In this document: positions 26,919 through 36,199 of the stretch, piece by piece
How the letters are laid out: every line of letters begins with the position of its first letter
Position numbering within the stretch: position 1 is the first letter of the stretch
Assembly (NCBI GenBank): GCA_040905445.1
Contig: JBBDRN010000001.1
Span: forward strand, 1-64,000
DNA length: 64,000 nt
Origin: SKPT01 sp040905445
Lineage (GTDB): Bacteria > Planctomycetota > Phycisphaerae > Phycisphaerales > Phycisphaeraceae
Direction: 5' to 3'
Notes under the pieces: generated by a model
What the model was told of the DNA's origin: nothing
Database searches by the model: none
The model's input: only the letters and a program-made list of their open reading frames with translations
Made by a program: the position numbers and the translations under genes

Positions 26919-27188
26919 GTGGACGAAGACCTCACCCACATGACACGCGACGAGCTCGTGGCCGAGGTGCGCAAGCTGCGGCAGGGGATTCGCGAACACC
27001 GCGACAGCAGCGGGCATGAGCTGTGCTGGCATCACCCGGCGTTGTGGGGGCTCTTGCCGGAGCGGACGGACCCGGTGCCGGTGGTGCCGACGTGGCCCGA
27101 GTTCATGCGCGGGTGCATCCGGTATCGGCAATCGCTCGATGAGCAGGCGGGCGGGGCGCCGCGGTCGGATGAGCCGTACGAGGGGTGA
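26919..27188 (+). CDS. Small conserved hypothetical protein
   Basis: About 89 residues, hydrophilic, with TRDELVAEVRKLRQGIREHR followed by SSGHELCWHHPALWGLLP and YRQSLDEQ. The compact set of Cys, His and Trp suggests a folded small domain that may bind metal. The start is uncertain: GTG 26919 follows GAGAGGTGA, while ATG 26940 also fits. It lies 11 bases after the beta-helix gene and may be co-transcribed. I recall similar short proteins in planctomycete genomes but no function. Confidence 0.6.
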   Translation: MDEDLTHMTRDELVAEVRKLRQGIREHRDSSGHELCWHHPALWGLLPERTDPVPVVPTWPEFMRGCIRYRQSLDEQAGGAPRSDEPYEG

Positions 27189-27218
27189 GGCGGGCAGACT
27201 TGGCTTCGTGAGGCAGCG

Positions 27219-27551
27219 ATGAAGGCGATCAGGCTCGTGTGGGTCGGGCTATGGGGATTTGCAGCGATGGCGCTCGTGGCCGGTGCCGCGAGTGGGCTCT
27301 ACGTCCGGTTGATCATCGTGCACGGCCACGTGCCCCCGGCGTGGCTGGATACCCGATACGCTGATTTTCTCTCCCCCGCTGCTGCTTTGACGGGTGGCAG
27401 CGCGCTGGTGGTGGCCCTCGTGGCGCTGGTGTTGAGCGTTGTTGAGCGACTGCTCGCCCGCCGACGCTCGCCGGTGTTCCTCGCTTCGGTAATCCTGTTC
27501 GGGCTGGCGACCGCGAACTGGCTTCATCTGAGTTTGCCGCCTGCACGGTGA
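27219..27551 (+). CDS. Small three-helix membrane protein
   Basis: The 110-residue protein has three hydrophobic spans: about 7-28 (WVGLWGFAAMALVAGAASGL), 55-73 (ALTGGSALVVALVALVLSV) and 86-103 (VFLASVILFGLATANW). GAGGCAGCG precedes the ATG. It follows the small hypothetical gene by 30 bases. No family was recognised; the inner membrane is its likely place. Confidence 0.6.
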   Translation: MKAIRLVWVGLWGFAAMALVAGAASGLYVRLIIVHGHVPPAWLDTRYADFLSPAAALTGGSALVVALVALVLSVVERLLARRRSPVFLASVILFGLATANWLHLSLPPAR

Positions 27552-27579
27552 CCGCGGGGGCGCCGGCCAACGTCGAACC

Positions 27580-28731
27580 TCACGACAACTCGTTGCCGCT
27601 GTTCTCCCCGCCCGTCGTCGGTCCCGCGGGGCTGAGCGTGTTGGGCGGGACGGTCAGGTGCGGCGTCCGCGGCGCGTCGGGGTTGGTCTCCGCGTCAAAA
27701 TCATTGATCCGGTCGATCATCTGGCGCAGTCGGCCGTAGTCGCGGCGGGTGAACGTCCAGCGCAACCGCGGCAGGTCGAGATATTCATCCTCGGGCGGTT
27801 CGGCGTCACCTTGCGTGATGTGGCCGCTGACCACCAGGTCGGCGAACTCGCCGTTGAGCGTGTCGAGCTGGGCCGGCGTCAGCGGGCGGGCGATTCGCAG
27901 CACCATGTCATCGTCGACGAAGCGCTGCGAGTGGTAGTTGCGGTAAAAGTGCAGGACGTGCCGGGCGGCTTCCTCGGCGTCGTCGGTGACGTGGTAGAGG
28001 CTGAGGTCCGCCGGGCTGATCATGCCGGTGGCGAGCAGTTGGGCGCGGACGTAGGCATCCCAGTGTCGCCAGTAGTTGCCGCCAGGCTGATCGACCATGA
28101 CGACGGGCTGGAGGGGCGCCTTGCCGGTCTGGATGAGGGTGAGTGCTTCGTAGCCTTCGTCGTGGGTGCCGAAGCCGCCGGGGAAGAGGACGATGGCGTG
28201 GGACTGCCAGATGAAGACGAGCTTGCGCGTGAAGAAGTATCGGAAGGTGATGAGCTTGGGGTCGCCGACGATGTAGTCGTTGGCGTTGGTCTCGAAGGGG
28301 AGGCGAATGGCGACGCCGAAGGAGGCTTCGCGGCCCGCGCCGCCGTGGCCGGCGCGCATGATGCCGTCGCCGGCGCCGGTGATGACCATCCAGCCCTGGC
28401 CGGCCATATTCTTGGAGAAGGCGAGCGCGGCCTGGTAGGCGGGGGCGTCCTCGCGCGTGCGCGCGCTGCCGAAGATGGAGACCTTGGGCACGTGGCGGTA
28501 GCGGCGAAAGACCTTGAGCGCGTAGCGGAGTTCCTTGAGCGCGCGCGAGATCAGCTTGACCTCACCCAGATCGGCTTCGTCGCCGATGAGCTTGAGGCTG
28601 GTGTGCAGCAGCTCGCGGATGCGCATGCCCAGCTCGGCGTCGGGGTCGGCGCCGAAGTCGCGGACGAGTTGCTCGAGCTCGGCAAGGCGCCGTTCGTCGG
28701 ACTGGCTGTGGGGTGCGGGCATGGGAGGCAT
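27580..28731 (-). CDS. LOG-family phosphoribohydrolase
   Basis: The core carries VSIFGSARTREDAPAY near residue 85, VITGAGDGIMRAGHGGA near 115 and the diagnostic LFPGGFGTHDEGYEAL near 185. This is the PGGxGTxxE motif of LOG enzymes, which release the base from nucleoside 5'-monophosphates such as cytokinin riboside phosphate or AMP. At 383 residues it is about twice the size of minimal LOG proteins, with an N-terminal helical part and a C-terminal extension. Larger TIGR00730-like forms are known. ATG 28722 is an alternative start. It is convergent with the small membrane protein gene. Confidence 0.85.
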   Translation of the reverse strand: MPPMPAPHSQSDERRLAELEQLVRDFGADPDAELGMRIRELLHTSLKLIGDEADLGEVKLISRALKELRYALKVFRRYRHVPKVSIFGSARTREDAPAYQAALAFSKNMAGQGWMVITGAGDGIMRAGHGGAGREASFGVAIRLPFETNANDYIVGDPKLITFRYFFTRKLVFIWQSHAIVLFPGGFGTHDEGYEALTLIQTGKAPLQPVVMVDQPGGNYWRHWDAYVRAQLLATGMISPADLSLYHVTDDAEEAARHVLHFYRNYHSQRFVDDDMVLRIARPLTPAQLDTLNGEFADLVVSGHITQGDAEPPEDEYLDLPRLRWTFTRRDYGRLRQMIDRINDFDAETNPDAPRTPHLTVPPNTLSPAGPTTGGENSGNELS

Positions 28732-28782
28732 GATAGGCGGGCCGGGGGGAGAGGGGGCAGACTGCCCCCTGCCCCCTGCCGA

Positions 28783-29640
28783 CTACTTTATCCATGGGTC
28801 CTGCCGCATGGCCGGCTCCGGGGCGCGTTCGGATTCCGGGAGGCCCCGGCCGCGGCGGACGCGCAGGAGCACCAGCAGCCGCCGGCGTGACTGCCGCCAT
28901 GGCGTCGCCATGCAGCGCCAGGCGCGGATCCACCAGGGCCGGATCGCGTCCGGGCAGCGCAGGTGCTCCGGAAGCTGGTCGGCGCGCAGGCGGATGCGGT
29001 GCTTGAGCAGGTGGTAATGGTCGGCACGCTGCAGCACGCGCAGCAGCCGCCGCGCCGGCCAGAGCCGACCCACGCCGCGCGGCGGCAGGGCGAAGTGGAG
29101 CTGGTAGTCGATGAGGTGCGGCCGGCCCTGCTCGTCGACGATGATGTTCTCGCGCTTGTTGAGGTCGACGTGGGCCGCCTCGTGGGCGTGCAGCTCGCGC
29201 AGGATCGCTTCCAGCCGCGGGAAGAACGCGTCGTCGACGCGCTCGTCCCGGCCCAGCGGATGGCCCGGAATGAAGACGTGCGCGGTGGCGTGGGCGACGG
29301 ATCGGCCGTCGACGCACACGGGCCCGACGGCGTCGGGGATGCCCGGCACGTCGGCGAGTCGGCGGAGGATGGCCGTCTCGCGCCGCGCCAGCCGCCTGCC
29401 CAGCCACCGCGCCGGCAGTCCGGGGACCGGCTGGGCGCGGTTGAACTTGCAGATGATCGTCCGGCCGTCGCCCGCCTCGTAAAGGGCGGTGGCGGCAAAG
29501 GCGTCGTGCTTGAAAATGTCGACCCGCCGGCACGTCACGCCGTCGAGCTCGATCGTTGCGGGCGGATCGTTCCCGCCCAAGGCGCGCAGCAGCGGCGGGC
29601 GCGGACGCGTGGAGCCGGTCATCGGGGTGGTCGCCGTCAC
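28783..29640 (-). CDS. Protein-kinase-like (lipopolysaccharide kinase/RIO-type) protein
   Basis: The 285-residue protein contains AAHVDLNKRENIIVDE near residue 155, a version of the HxDxxxxN catalytic loop. HLIDYQLHFALPP follows, in the place of the DFG metal site. An N-terminal lysine in TIICKFNRAQPV near 65 could bind ATP. This resembles small kinases such as InaA/WaaP-like or RIO kinases rather than the large planctomycete Ser/Thr kinases. The C terminus is very basic and may contact membrane or nucleic acid. The substrate is unknown. It is divergent from the MlaE permease gene. Confidence 0.7.
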   Translation of the reverse strand: MTATTPMTGSTRPRPPLLRALGGNDPPATIELDGVTCRRVDIFKHDAFAATALYEAGDGRTIICKFNRAQPVPGLPARWLGRRLARRETAILRRLADVPGIPDAVGPVCVDGRSVAHATAHVFIPGHPLGRDERVDDAFFPRLEAILRELHAHEAAHVDLNKRENIIVDEQGRPHLIDYQLHFALPPRGVGRLWPARRLLRVLQRADHYHLLKHRIRLRADQLPEHLRCPDAIRPWWIRAWRCMATPWRQSRRRLLVLLRVRRGRGLPESERAPEPAMRQDPWIK

Positions 29641-29787
29641 GATGCTGGGATTCTACGGTGTGGAGGGGCGTGGGGCGGGGTGTGTGGCGGGGCGTTGCAG
29701 CGAACGGCCGACTCGCCGCCGGTAACTTCGCCGCGTGGACTGGCGTAAGTCGGCGATGGATCGACACGGTAAGATGCCCCCTTCACG

Positions 29788-30645
29788 ATGGGAGCACGGG
29801 CTTTGGCGCATGTCTTGATGATCCATGGGCTGACGGACGTGGGGCGGACGATCACCTCGCTGCTCGAGGGCACGGGGTGCTTCACGCGCTTCGTTGGTGC
29901 GACGGTGGCGTGGACGTTTCGGCGCTCGCGCGGCGTGGGGCGGCTGCGCCTGCTGCTGCCGCAGCTCTACTACGTCGGCACGCGCAGCCTGCCCGTTGTC
30001 ATGCTCGTCGGCGCGTTCGTTGGCGCGGTGCTCAGCGTCGAGGCGTTCGACCAGTTCGCCGCGCTCGGCCAGGAAGCGAGGCTGGGCGGGGTGATCAACA
30101 TCTCCGTCGTCAAGCAGATCGGCCCGGTGCTCGCCGCCGTGATGATCGCCGGGCGCGTCGGCGGGGCGGTCAGCGCGGAGCTGGGCACCATGCGCGTCAC
30201 CGAGCAGCTTGACGCCCTGCGCGTCATGGGCGCCGACCCGATCAACTACCTCGTCGTCCCGCGCGTGCTCGCGTGCATCATCATGGTGCCGATTCTCACC
30301 ATCTTCAGCGACCTGCTGGGGATCTTCGGTGGCTATCTCGTAACGGTGCAGGCCTACGCCGTCGAGTCCGGGTCCTACTGGCGCTTCTCCGCCGAGTTCG
30401 TCGGCGCCTACGACGTCATCACCGGCCTGCTCAAGAGCGTGGTCTTCGGCCTGGCGATCGGGTTGATCAGTTGCTACAAGGGCTTTAACTGCGAGCCCGG
30501 CGCCGCGGGCGTGGGACGCGCGACGACCGACTCGTTCGTCATGAGCTTCATCGCCATCATCGTTGCCAACTTCTTTCTCGCCATGCTGCTCAACGACCTC
30601 GCCGGCGTGATGTTCGATCGGCAGGCGACGATGTTCGGCCGGTGA
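29788..30645 (+). CDS. mlaE: MlaE-family ABC transporter permease
   Basis: The 285-residue integral membrane protein shows the family pattern: VMLVGAFVGAVLSVEAF near residue 75, KQIGPVLAAVMIAGRVGGAVSAELGTM around 110-135, and EQLDALRVMGADPINYLVVPR near 140-160. MlaE forms the channel of the inner-membrane complex that moves phospholipids between the two membranes. The partners that normally adjoin it, ATPase MlaF and lipid-binding MlaD, are not next to it. The following gene is a phosphoesterase 77 bases on. Confidence 0.88.
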   Translation: MGARALAHVLMIHGLTDVGRTITSLLEGTGCFTRFVGATVAWTFRRSRGVGRLRLLLPQLYYVGTRSLPVVMLVGAFVGAVLSVEAFDQFAALGQEARLGGVINISVVKQIGPVLAAVMIAGRVGGAVSAELGTMRVTEQLDALRVMGADPINYLVVPRVLACIIMVPILTIFSDLLGIFGGYLVTVQAYAVESGSYWRFSAEFVGAYDVITGLLKSVVFGLAIGLISCYKGFNCEPGAAGVGRATTDSFVMSFIAIIVANFFLAMLLNDLAGVMFDRQATMFGR

Positions 30646-30722
30646 ACATTTCATCGCTCGCTGGCGCGCGTGACACGATGCCGCGCCGCCGAACGGGTCG
30701 CCGCCGCGGCTATACTGCCCGG

Positions 30723-31661
30723 ATGAGCACCGGCCCTTCGCGATCTGACGCGGGCGCGCGCGAGCCCGCGCCCGCGCCGCCCGGCAGCGACGTCGACCTC
30801 CACGACGCCGCGGTGGTCGTCGACCTGTTCGACCAGGCCGCCGCCGCGCTCGCCCGCCACGCCGGCCGGCGTGGATCGGTCATCGACCTGCCCGCCCGAC
30901 CCGCGGGCGGGCGCCTGCTGATGACCGGCGACCTGCACGACAACGGACTCAACTTCCAGCGCATCCTGCGTCTCGCGGGCCTGCACGAGCGCACCGACCG
31001 GTACCTCATCCTGCACGAGGTCATCCACGGCCCGGGGCGCATCAACGGGCGCGACCTGTCCGTGCGCACGCTCGCGCGCGCCGCCGCGCTCATCACGCAG
31101 TACCCCGGGCAGGTGCTCATGCTGCTGGCCAACCATGACCTGGCGCAGCTCAACGGCGATGGCATCCTCAAGGCCGGCGTGAGCGTCGTCGAGGCCTTCG
31201 ACGCGGGGGTCGACTTCCTCTACGACGACCGCGCTGACGACGTGCGCGACGCGATGGCGCGGCTGATTCGCGCCATGCCGCTGGCGGTGCGATGCCCCAA
31301 CGGCGTGATGTGCTGCCACAGTCTGCCGGCCCCGCGCAAGCTCGAACGGTTCGACAAGACGGTGCTCGACCGCGAGCTGACCGACGACGACCGCGCGGGC
31401 GACGGCCCGGCATCGCTGATGGTCTGGGGGCGCAACCACACGCAGAAGGTTGCCGACGAGCTCGGCGAGGCGTGGGGGGCGAAGCTGTTCGTCATGGGGC
31501 ATCAGCCGGCCGACTACGGCTACGAGGTCGAAGGGGAGACGATGATCGTGCTCGCGTCGGACCACGAGCATGGTGTGGCGCTGCCGATCGACCTGGCCCG
31601 GGCGACGACGCGCGACGAGCTGGTGATGGAGGTGCTGCCGCTGGGGGCGGTATTGATGTAG
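30723..31661 (+). CDS. Calcineurin-like metallophosphoesterase
   Basis: The 312-residue protein has the ordered motifs of the family: MTGDLHDNGLNF near residue 65, LANHDLAQL near 140, CHSLPAPRK near 200 and FVMGHQPADYGY near 255. The opening GDLHDN varies from the usual GDxHG. A phosphomonoester or diester is the likely substrate. The start ATG 30723 was chosen over 30642 because the longer version adds only low-complexity basic residues. A very G-rich stretch (31665-31728) follows the stop. Confidence 0.75.
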   Translation: MSTGPSRSDAGAREPAPAPPGSDVDLHDAAVVVDLFDQAAAALARHAGRRGSVIDLPARPAGGRLLMTGDLHDNGLNFQRILRLAGLHERTDRYLILHEVIHGPGRINGRDLSVRTLARAAALITQYPGQVLMLLANHDLAQLNGDGILKAGVSVVEAFDAGVDFLYDDRADDVRDAMARLIRAMPLAVRCPNGVMCCHSLPAPRKLERFDKTVLDRELTDDDRAGDGPASLMVWGRNHTQKVADELGEAWGAKLFVMGHQPADYGYEVEGETMIVLASDHEHGVALPIDLARATTRDELVMEVLPLGAVLM

Positions 31662-31664
31662 TTG

Positions 31665-31728
31665 GGGATTGGGGGCCTTGGGATTTGGGAGTGGGGATGG
31701 GGGGTGGTGGCGGGGGGGTGGCGGGGTG
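31665..31728 (+). repeat. G-rich low-complexity tract
   Basis: This span is made of G runs of 3-7 separated by single T, A or C bases, including GGGGTGGCGGGG. It could form G-quadruplexes. It lies between the phosphoesterase stop and the sodC-like gene. Similar G-rich patches occur at about 21060-21105 and 60475-60535. Confidence 0.5.
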
Positions 31729-31817
31729 ATCGCTATTCCCTGATCGACGCTTGACCCTCCCCGTTGGCAGGTGGATGATGCCATGCCGGTATTTCACACG
31801 CGATTGGAGGCCCCATC

Positions 31818-32435
31818 ATGAAGCCGATTCTCACCACCGCCGTCCTGCTCGTGGCTGCCGTTGTCGTTGGCGTCTGGGCCCTGCCCCTCGTCACCGGACC
31901 TGAGGCGGCGGCGCAGGAGCAAGAGGGCGGGCGCATGGCGGAGCGGCACGCCGAGATATTCGACGACGTCACCGAAGCCGTCGCCGTGATCCACCCGACG
32001 CACGAGAACGACGTCCGCGGCTGGGTGCGCTTTCGGGAGCGCGACAACGGTCGCGTGCGCGTCACCGCGGAGCTCGAGGGGCTGAACGCGGGTCAGGCGC
32101 ATGGCTTCCACATTCACGAGTATGGCGACTGCACGGCCGGCGACGGCACGAGCGCCGGCAGCCACTACAACCCGGCCGACCACCCGCACGGCCTGCCCAA
32201 CGGCGATGAACGCCACGCCGGCGACCTGGGCAACCTCGAGGCCAACGACGACGGCGTCGCGACCCTGGAGCTGACGGTGAGCAACGTCACGGTTGCAGGG
32301 CTGCGGAACCCGATCCTCGGCCGGGGCGTCATCGTCCACGCCGAGGAGGACGACGGCAGCCAGCCGTTGGGCGGCGCCGGGGCGCGGCTCGGGTGCGGCG
32401 TGATCGGCATCGCCGAGCCGCGCGAGCAGCAGTAA
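31818..32435 (+). CDS. sodC: Cu/Zn superoxide dismutase
   Basis: The 205-residue protein begins with a signal or anchor helix (about 5-30). Family motifs follow: GFHIHEYGDC near residue 97, SAGSHYNPADHPHG near 115, HAGDLGNLEA near 133, GRGVIVHAEEDD near 170 and GGAGARLGCGVIG near 190. These give the copper and zinc histidines, the structural disulfide cysteines and the catalytic arginine region. It converts superoxide to oxygen and peroxide outside the cytoplasm. Length and motif order are normal. It appears to be a single-gene unit. Confidence 0.93.
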   Translation: MKPILTTAVLLVAAVVVGVWALPLVTGPEAAAQEQEGGRMAERHAEIFDDVTEAVAVIHPTHENDVRGWVRFRERDNGRVRVTAELEGLNAGQAHGFHIHEYGDCTAGDGTSAGSHYNPADHPHGLPNGDERHAGDLGNLEANDDGVATLELTVSNVTVAGLRNPILGRGVIVHAEEDDGSQPLGGAGARLGCGVIGIAEPREQQ

Positions 32436-32633
32436 AGCCTGGCTCTGCGCGCGGCGCGGGCGAGCGCTGCTCATCGCGCGGGCCAGTGCGGATCGCGCAT
32501 GTCCGGGTGGGTTACACATTCAAGCTTCGGACGAGCCCGGGCCGATGCTCTTGGGGCCGCGCTGGAGGTGTCGGCTTCATATTTCCGGATGATCCGCAGG
32601 GAGGCAGGATCCGCCGGCGAGAGGACCGCCGAC

Positions 32634-32837
32634 ATGAACAAGCAGGAGCTGATCGAGAACATCCGCGAGCGCAATCGCAGCGTTTCGGACGAATATCTGG
32701 TGCGGTTCAACGAGCAGGCGCTGGAGAGCTACCTTCAGCGGCTGACGCACGTCGTCGGGCATCGCGGCCGCAACAGCCGATGGGTGCGCCAGGGCGACGG
32801 CCCGGCGTCGGTGACGCGCGAGCCGGTGAACCGCTAG
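32634..32837 (+). CDS. Small conserved hypothetical protein
   Basis: A 67-residue charged protein beginning MNKQELIENIRERNRSVSDE, with helix-forming sequence to about residue 40 and a basic tail. GAGAGGA lies about 8 bases upstream of ATG 32634. It sits 67 bases before murE. I recall similarly short helical proteins in planctomycetes, but no function. The longer open frame to 32499 is not supported. Confidence 0.55.
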   Translation: MNKQELIENIRERNRSVSDEYLVRFNEQALESYLQRLTHVVGHRGRNSRWVRQGDGPASVTREPVNR

Positions 32838-32904
32838 CGTGTGGTTCCGCCGCCCATCCCCCGCTCGACGGGAGGGGGGCCAGAGGTGACAATCGAGGTC
32901 GCGG

Positions 32905-34527
32905 ATGCAGTTGGACGCGCTGATCGCCGGTCTGCCGCTGCGCCTCGTGCGCGGAGCGGGGACGTTGGAGTTGAGCGACCTCGTGGACGATTCCCGCGAG
33001 GCCGAACGCGGCTGTGCGTTCATCGCGCGCGGCGGTGCGGGGCAGCGGCACATCCAGGACGCGATCTCCCGTGGCGCGGCGGCGGTCCTGGCCGATCGAC
33101 CGCCGAGTGACGACGTGCCCGCCTCGGTCGCCTGGGTGCAGGCCGATGAGCCCCTCGGCCAACCGCTGGCGGGGCGCTTGGCGGAGCGGTACTTCCACGA
33201 GCCGTCGCGCCGGCTGGCGCTCGTCGGCGTCACGGGGACCAACGGCAAGACGACGACGGCCTGGCTGATGCGGCACCTGCTCGCCGCGGCGGGCCATCGC
33301 TGCGGGCTCATCGGCACCGTGGCGGTGCACGAGACGGGCGACACGGGCCCTCCCGGGCCGCCGCCGATCAATACCACGCCCGGCGCGGTGATGATGTCGC
33401 GTCTGCTGGCGCGGATGGCGGAGCGCGGATGCGAAGCCGCGGCCGTCGAGGTCTCGTCGCATGCCCTCGAGCAGGGGCGGTGTGACGCGCTGCGCTTCGC
33501 CGGGGCGGTGTTCACGAACCTGACCGGCGATCACCTGGACTACCACGGGACGATGACGGCGTATGCCGAGGCGAAAGCGCGGCTGTTCGCGCTGCTCGGC
33601 AAAGACGCGGCCGCGGTCGTCAACGGCGAGGACGCGCACGCGCCGGCGATGCGCGCGGCGTTCGTCGGCGGTGATGAGCACGTCTGGAGCTGTGCCGTGG
33701 CGGGAGGCGAGGCGCCCGCCACGCAAGCCACTGCCGGACGAGACGCCCGTGTCACCCGGCCGACGGACGTGGCCGCATCGCTCGCTGGGCAGCGCTGCGT
33801 CGCGGAGATCGTCGCCTTGACGGCCACGCACAGCGACGTGCGCTTCGCCGGGCCGTGGGGTGCGTTCGACGTGCGCCTGCCGCTGGTCGGCCGTCACAAT
33901 GTCGCCAATGCCCTGCAGGCCGCGGCCACGGCGCATGCGGTGCTGAAGCTCGACGCAGCCGCGCTGCAGCGCGGGCTGGCATCGGCGCCGCCCGTGCCGG
34001 GGCGGTTGGAGGCAGTGGCGTACCTCGGCCCCGGCCGCGAGCCGAGCGTGCTCGTCGACTACGCCCACACCGACGACGCGCTCGACAACGTGCTCGCGGC
34101 GCTGCGCCCGCTCGTCGATGGCGGTGCGCGGTGTGGCGGCGGCCGTCTGATCGTCGTCTTCGGCTGCGGGGGCGATCGCGACCGCACCAAGCGGCCGCGC
34201 ATGGCTCGCGTCGCCGCACGCTGGGCGGACCGCATCATCATTACCTCCGACAACCCGCGCACGGAGCAGCCCGGTCAGATTGTCGACGAGATTGTCGCCG
34301 GGCTCGGGCCGGACGCGCCGGCACACGAGGCGATCGTCGATCGCGCCGCCGCGATCGCCCACGCCATCGCCGAGGCCGCGCCGCGCGACACGGTGCTCAT
34401 CGCCGGCAAGGGGCACGAGGACTACCAGATCGTGGGCCACGCGCGGCAACACTTCGACGATCGTGAGCACGCGCTGGCCGCCCTGCAGCAGCGCGCGGCC
34501 ACCAACCCCGCGGAGGGTGTGGCATGA
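32905..34527 (+). CDS. murE: UDP-MurNAc-L-Ala-D-Glu:meso-DAP ligase MurE
   Basis: The 540-residue Mur ligase carries the P-loop VGVTGTNGKTTT (near residue 112), EVSSHALEQGR and NLTGDHLDYHG (near 205). In the C-terminal domain it has TSDNPRTEQP (near 449). The DNPR motif is the marker for meso-diaminopimelate as the added amino acid. It extends the peptidoglycan stem peptide in the cytoplasm. murF follows with a 4-base ATGA overlap, so the two are translationally coupled. Its presence supports a DAP-type wall in this organism. Confidence 0.95.
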   Translation: MQLDALIAGLPLRLVRGAGTLELSDLVDDSREAERGCAFIARGGAGQRHIQDAISRGAAAVLADRPPSDDVPASVAWVQADEPLGQPLAGRLAERYFHEPSRRLALVGVTGTNGKTTTAWLMRHLLAAAGHRCGLIGTVAVHETGDTGPPGPPPINTTPGAVMMSRLLARMAERGCEAAAVEVSSHALEQGRCDALRFAGAVFTNLTGDHLDYHGTMTAYAEAKARLFALLGKDAAAVVNGEDAHAPAMRAAFVGGDEHVWSCAVAGGEAPATQATAGRDARVTRPTDVAASLAGQRCVAEIVALTATHSDVRFAGPWGAFDVRLPLVGRHNVANALQAAATAHAVLKLDAAALQRGLASAPPVPGRLEAVAYLGPGREPSVLVDYAHTDDALDNVLAALRPLVDGGARCGGGRLIVVFGCGGDRDRTKRPRMARVAARWADRIIITSDNPRTEQPGQIVDEIVAGLGPDAPAHEAIVDRAAAIAHAIAEAAPRDTVLIAGKGHEDYQIVGHARQHFDDREHALAALQQRAATNPAEGVA

Positions 34528-36122
34528 GCGCGTCGGGCGGGCCGCCGTTCTGGACCCCCGCCGGCGCGGCCCGCGCGATCGGCGGGGCGGGCACATGGCG
34601 CGTCAAGCCGGGCGATCGGGATGCCACGCTGCGCGGCGTCTGCACCGACACCCGCGCGCTCGAGGCCGGCCATGCGTTCGTCGCCCTGCGCGGTGAGCGG
34701 TTTGACGCCCACGCCTTCCTGGGTGAAGCGCTGCGCGGCGGCGCGGGGCTGCTCATCGTCGATGCCGACGCGCCGCTGCCGGTGGACGTCGAGGCGGACG
34801 CGGTGCGGGCGGGCGTGGGCGTGCTCGCCGTGTCGGCGCCCGCCGACCATGCGGCAGACAGCGGCATCGCGGCGCTGCACGCCCTGGCACGGGCATGGCG
34901 CGAGGAGCTGCGTGACGCCGGCTGCACCGTCATCGCCGTGGCGGGGTCCAACGGCAAGACGACGACGCGGCACCTGATCCATCACGTGCTCGATGGCGCG
35001 CGCGCGGCCGGACGCGCTGGTGGGCAAGCCGCCAGTGGCACCCTCACCGGCAGCCAGAGCCCGCGCAGCTACAACAACCACATCGGCGTGCCGTTGACGC
35101 TGCTCGGGGCGTCTGCGGACGACGACTTCGTCGTCTGCGAGCTGGGCACCAACCACCCCGGCGAGCTCGCCCCGCTTGCCGCCCTCGCCGCGCCCGACGT
35201 CGGCGTGCTCACGTCGCTCGGCCGCGAGCACCTGGAGCACTTCGGCAGCGTCGAGGCGGTCGCCCGCGAGGAAGCGGCGCTGCTCGCGGCCATCGGCGAT
35301 GCAGCGGCCTCGGCTCGGGGTGTCGCCATCGCGCACGACGAGGCGTGGGCCCAGCTCGGGACAATGCGCCTCGCCCAGGTGCGCGGCCAGGCGGTTACAT
35401 ACGGCGAATCGGACGCGGCGGTGTGGCGGCTGGTTGGCCGCGAGAGCGCAGCGGGCGACGCCGCGACCGCCGGGGCGCAGCGGCTGACGGTGCGCGACCC
35501 GCAGGGACGCGAGCATGCGGCGACCCTCGCCCTGCCCGGCGCGCACAACGCGGTCAACGCCCTGGCGGCGCTGGCGGTCGCGGACGCGATGGGCGTCGAC
35601 GTGGCCGCGGCGGCCGCGCGGCTGGCGCATGCTGCGCCCGTGACCGGCCGCATGCAGGTCCGCGACATCGGGCCCCTGCGCGTCGTTGACGACGCTTACA
35701 ACGCCAACCCCGACTCGATGCGCAGCGCGCTGGCCACGCTGGCGGAGATGGCGCCGCCGTCGCCAGCCGGTCGCCGCGTCGCCGTGCTGGGCGACATGCT
35801 GGAGCTGGGCGAGCACGGCCCCGCCGAGCACCGGGCGCTGGGTGACGCGCTCGCGGTCCGGGGCAACACGATCGGCCTGGTGATCCTCATCGGACCCATG
35901 GCCATGTTCGCCGCCGAGACGCTCGGGCGGCAGTGGCCCGCCGAGCGCGTGGCGGTCCATGGCGAGCTCGCGGGCGAACGCGTTGCCGACGTCGCCCGCC
36001 AGGTTGCCGACGTGCTGCGTGCCGGCGACATCGTCCTGCTCAAGGCGTCGCGCGGCGTGGCGCTGGAGCGACTGCTGCCGGCGATCGAGGCGCGCTTCGG
36101 ACAGGCCGGTGGCGGGGCGTGA
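34524..36122 (+). CDS. murF: UDP-MurNAc-tripeptide:D-Ala-D-Ala ligase MurF
   Basis: The 532-residue protein has the MurF features: VCTDTRALEAGHAFVALRGE near residue 40, the P-loop VAGSNGKTTTRH near 140, RSYNNHIGVPLTLL near 180, ELGTNHPGE near 205 and VVDDAYNANPDSMRSAL near 390. It adds D-Ala-D-Ala to the UDP-muramyl tripeptide, the last cytoplasmic stem step. It overlaps murE by 4 bases. The usual next gene, mraY, is absent; a sugar-metabolism operon follows instead. Confidence 0.95.
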   Translation: MSASGGPPFWTPAGAARAIGGAGTWRVKPGDRDATLRGVCTDTRALEAGHAFVALRGERFDAHAFLGEALRGGAGLLIVDADAPLPVDVEADAVRAGVGVLAVSAPADHAADSGIAALHALARAWREELRDAGCTVIAVAGSNGKTTTRHLIHHVLDGARAAGRAGGQAASGTLTGSQSPRSYNNHIGVPLTLLGASADDDFVVCELGTNHPGELAPLAALAAPDVGVLTSLGREHLEHFGSVEAVAREEAALLAAIGDAAASARGVAIAHDEAWAQLGTMRLAQVRGQAVTYGESDAAVWRLVGRESAAGDAATAGAQRLTVRDPQGREHAATLALPGAHNAVNALAALAVADAMGVDVAAAAARLAHAAPVTGRMQVRDIGPLRVVDDAYNANPDSMRSALATLAEMAPPSPAGRRVAVLGDMLELGEHGPAEHRALGDALAVRGNTIGLVILIGPMAMFAAETLGRQWPAERVAVHGELAGERVADVARQVADVLRAGDIVLLKASRGVALERLLPAIEARFGQAGGGA

Positions 36123-36199
36123 GATTCAGTAACATGGCGAACGACGGAGCGTCCGCACCGCGGACCCTGCGACATGGGATGCATTAAGAGGAGCGCATC

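Noticed and set aside
36145..36172. TCCGCACCGCGGACCCT as a further copy of the 55162 repeat arm
   Set aside because: Only the central bases agree and one base differs in the core; could be chance in GC-rich DNA.
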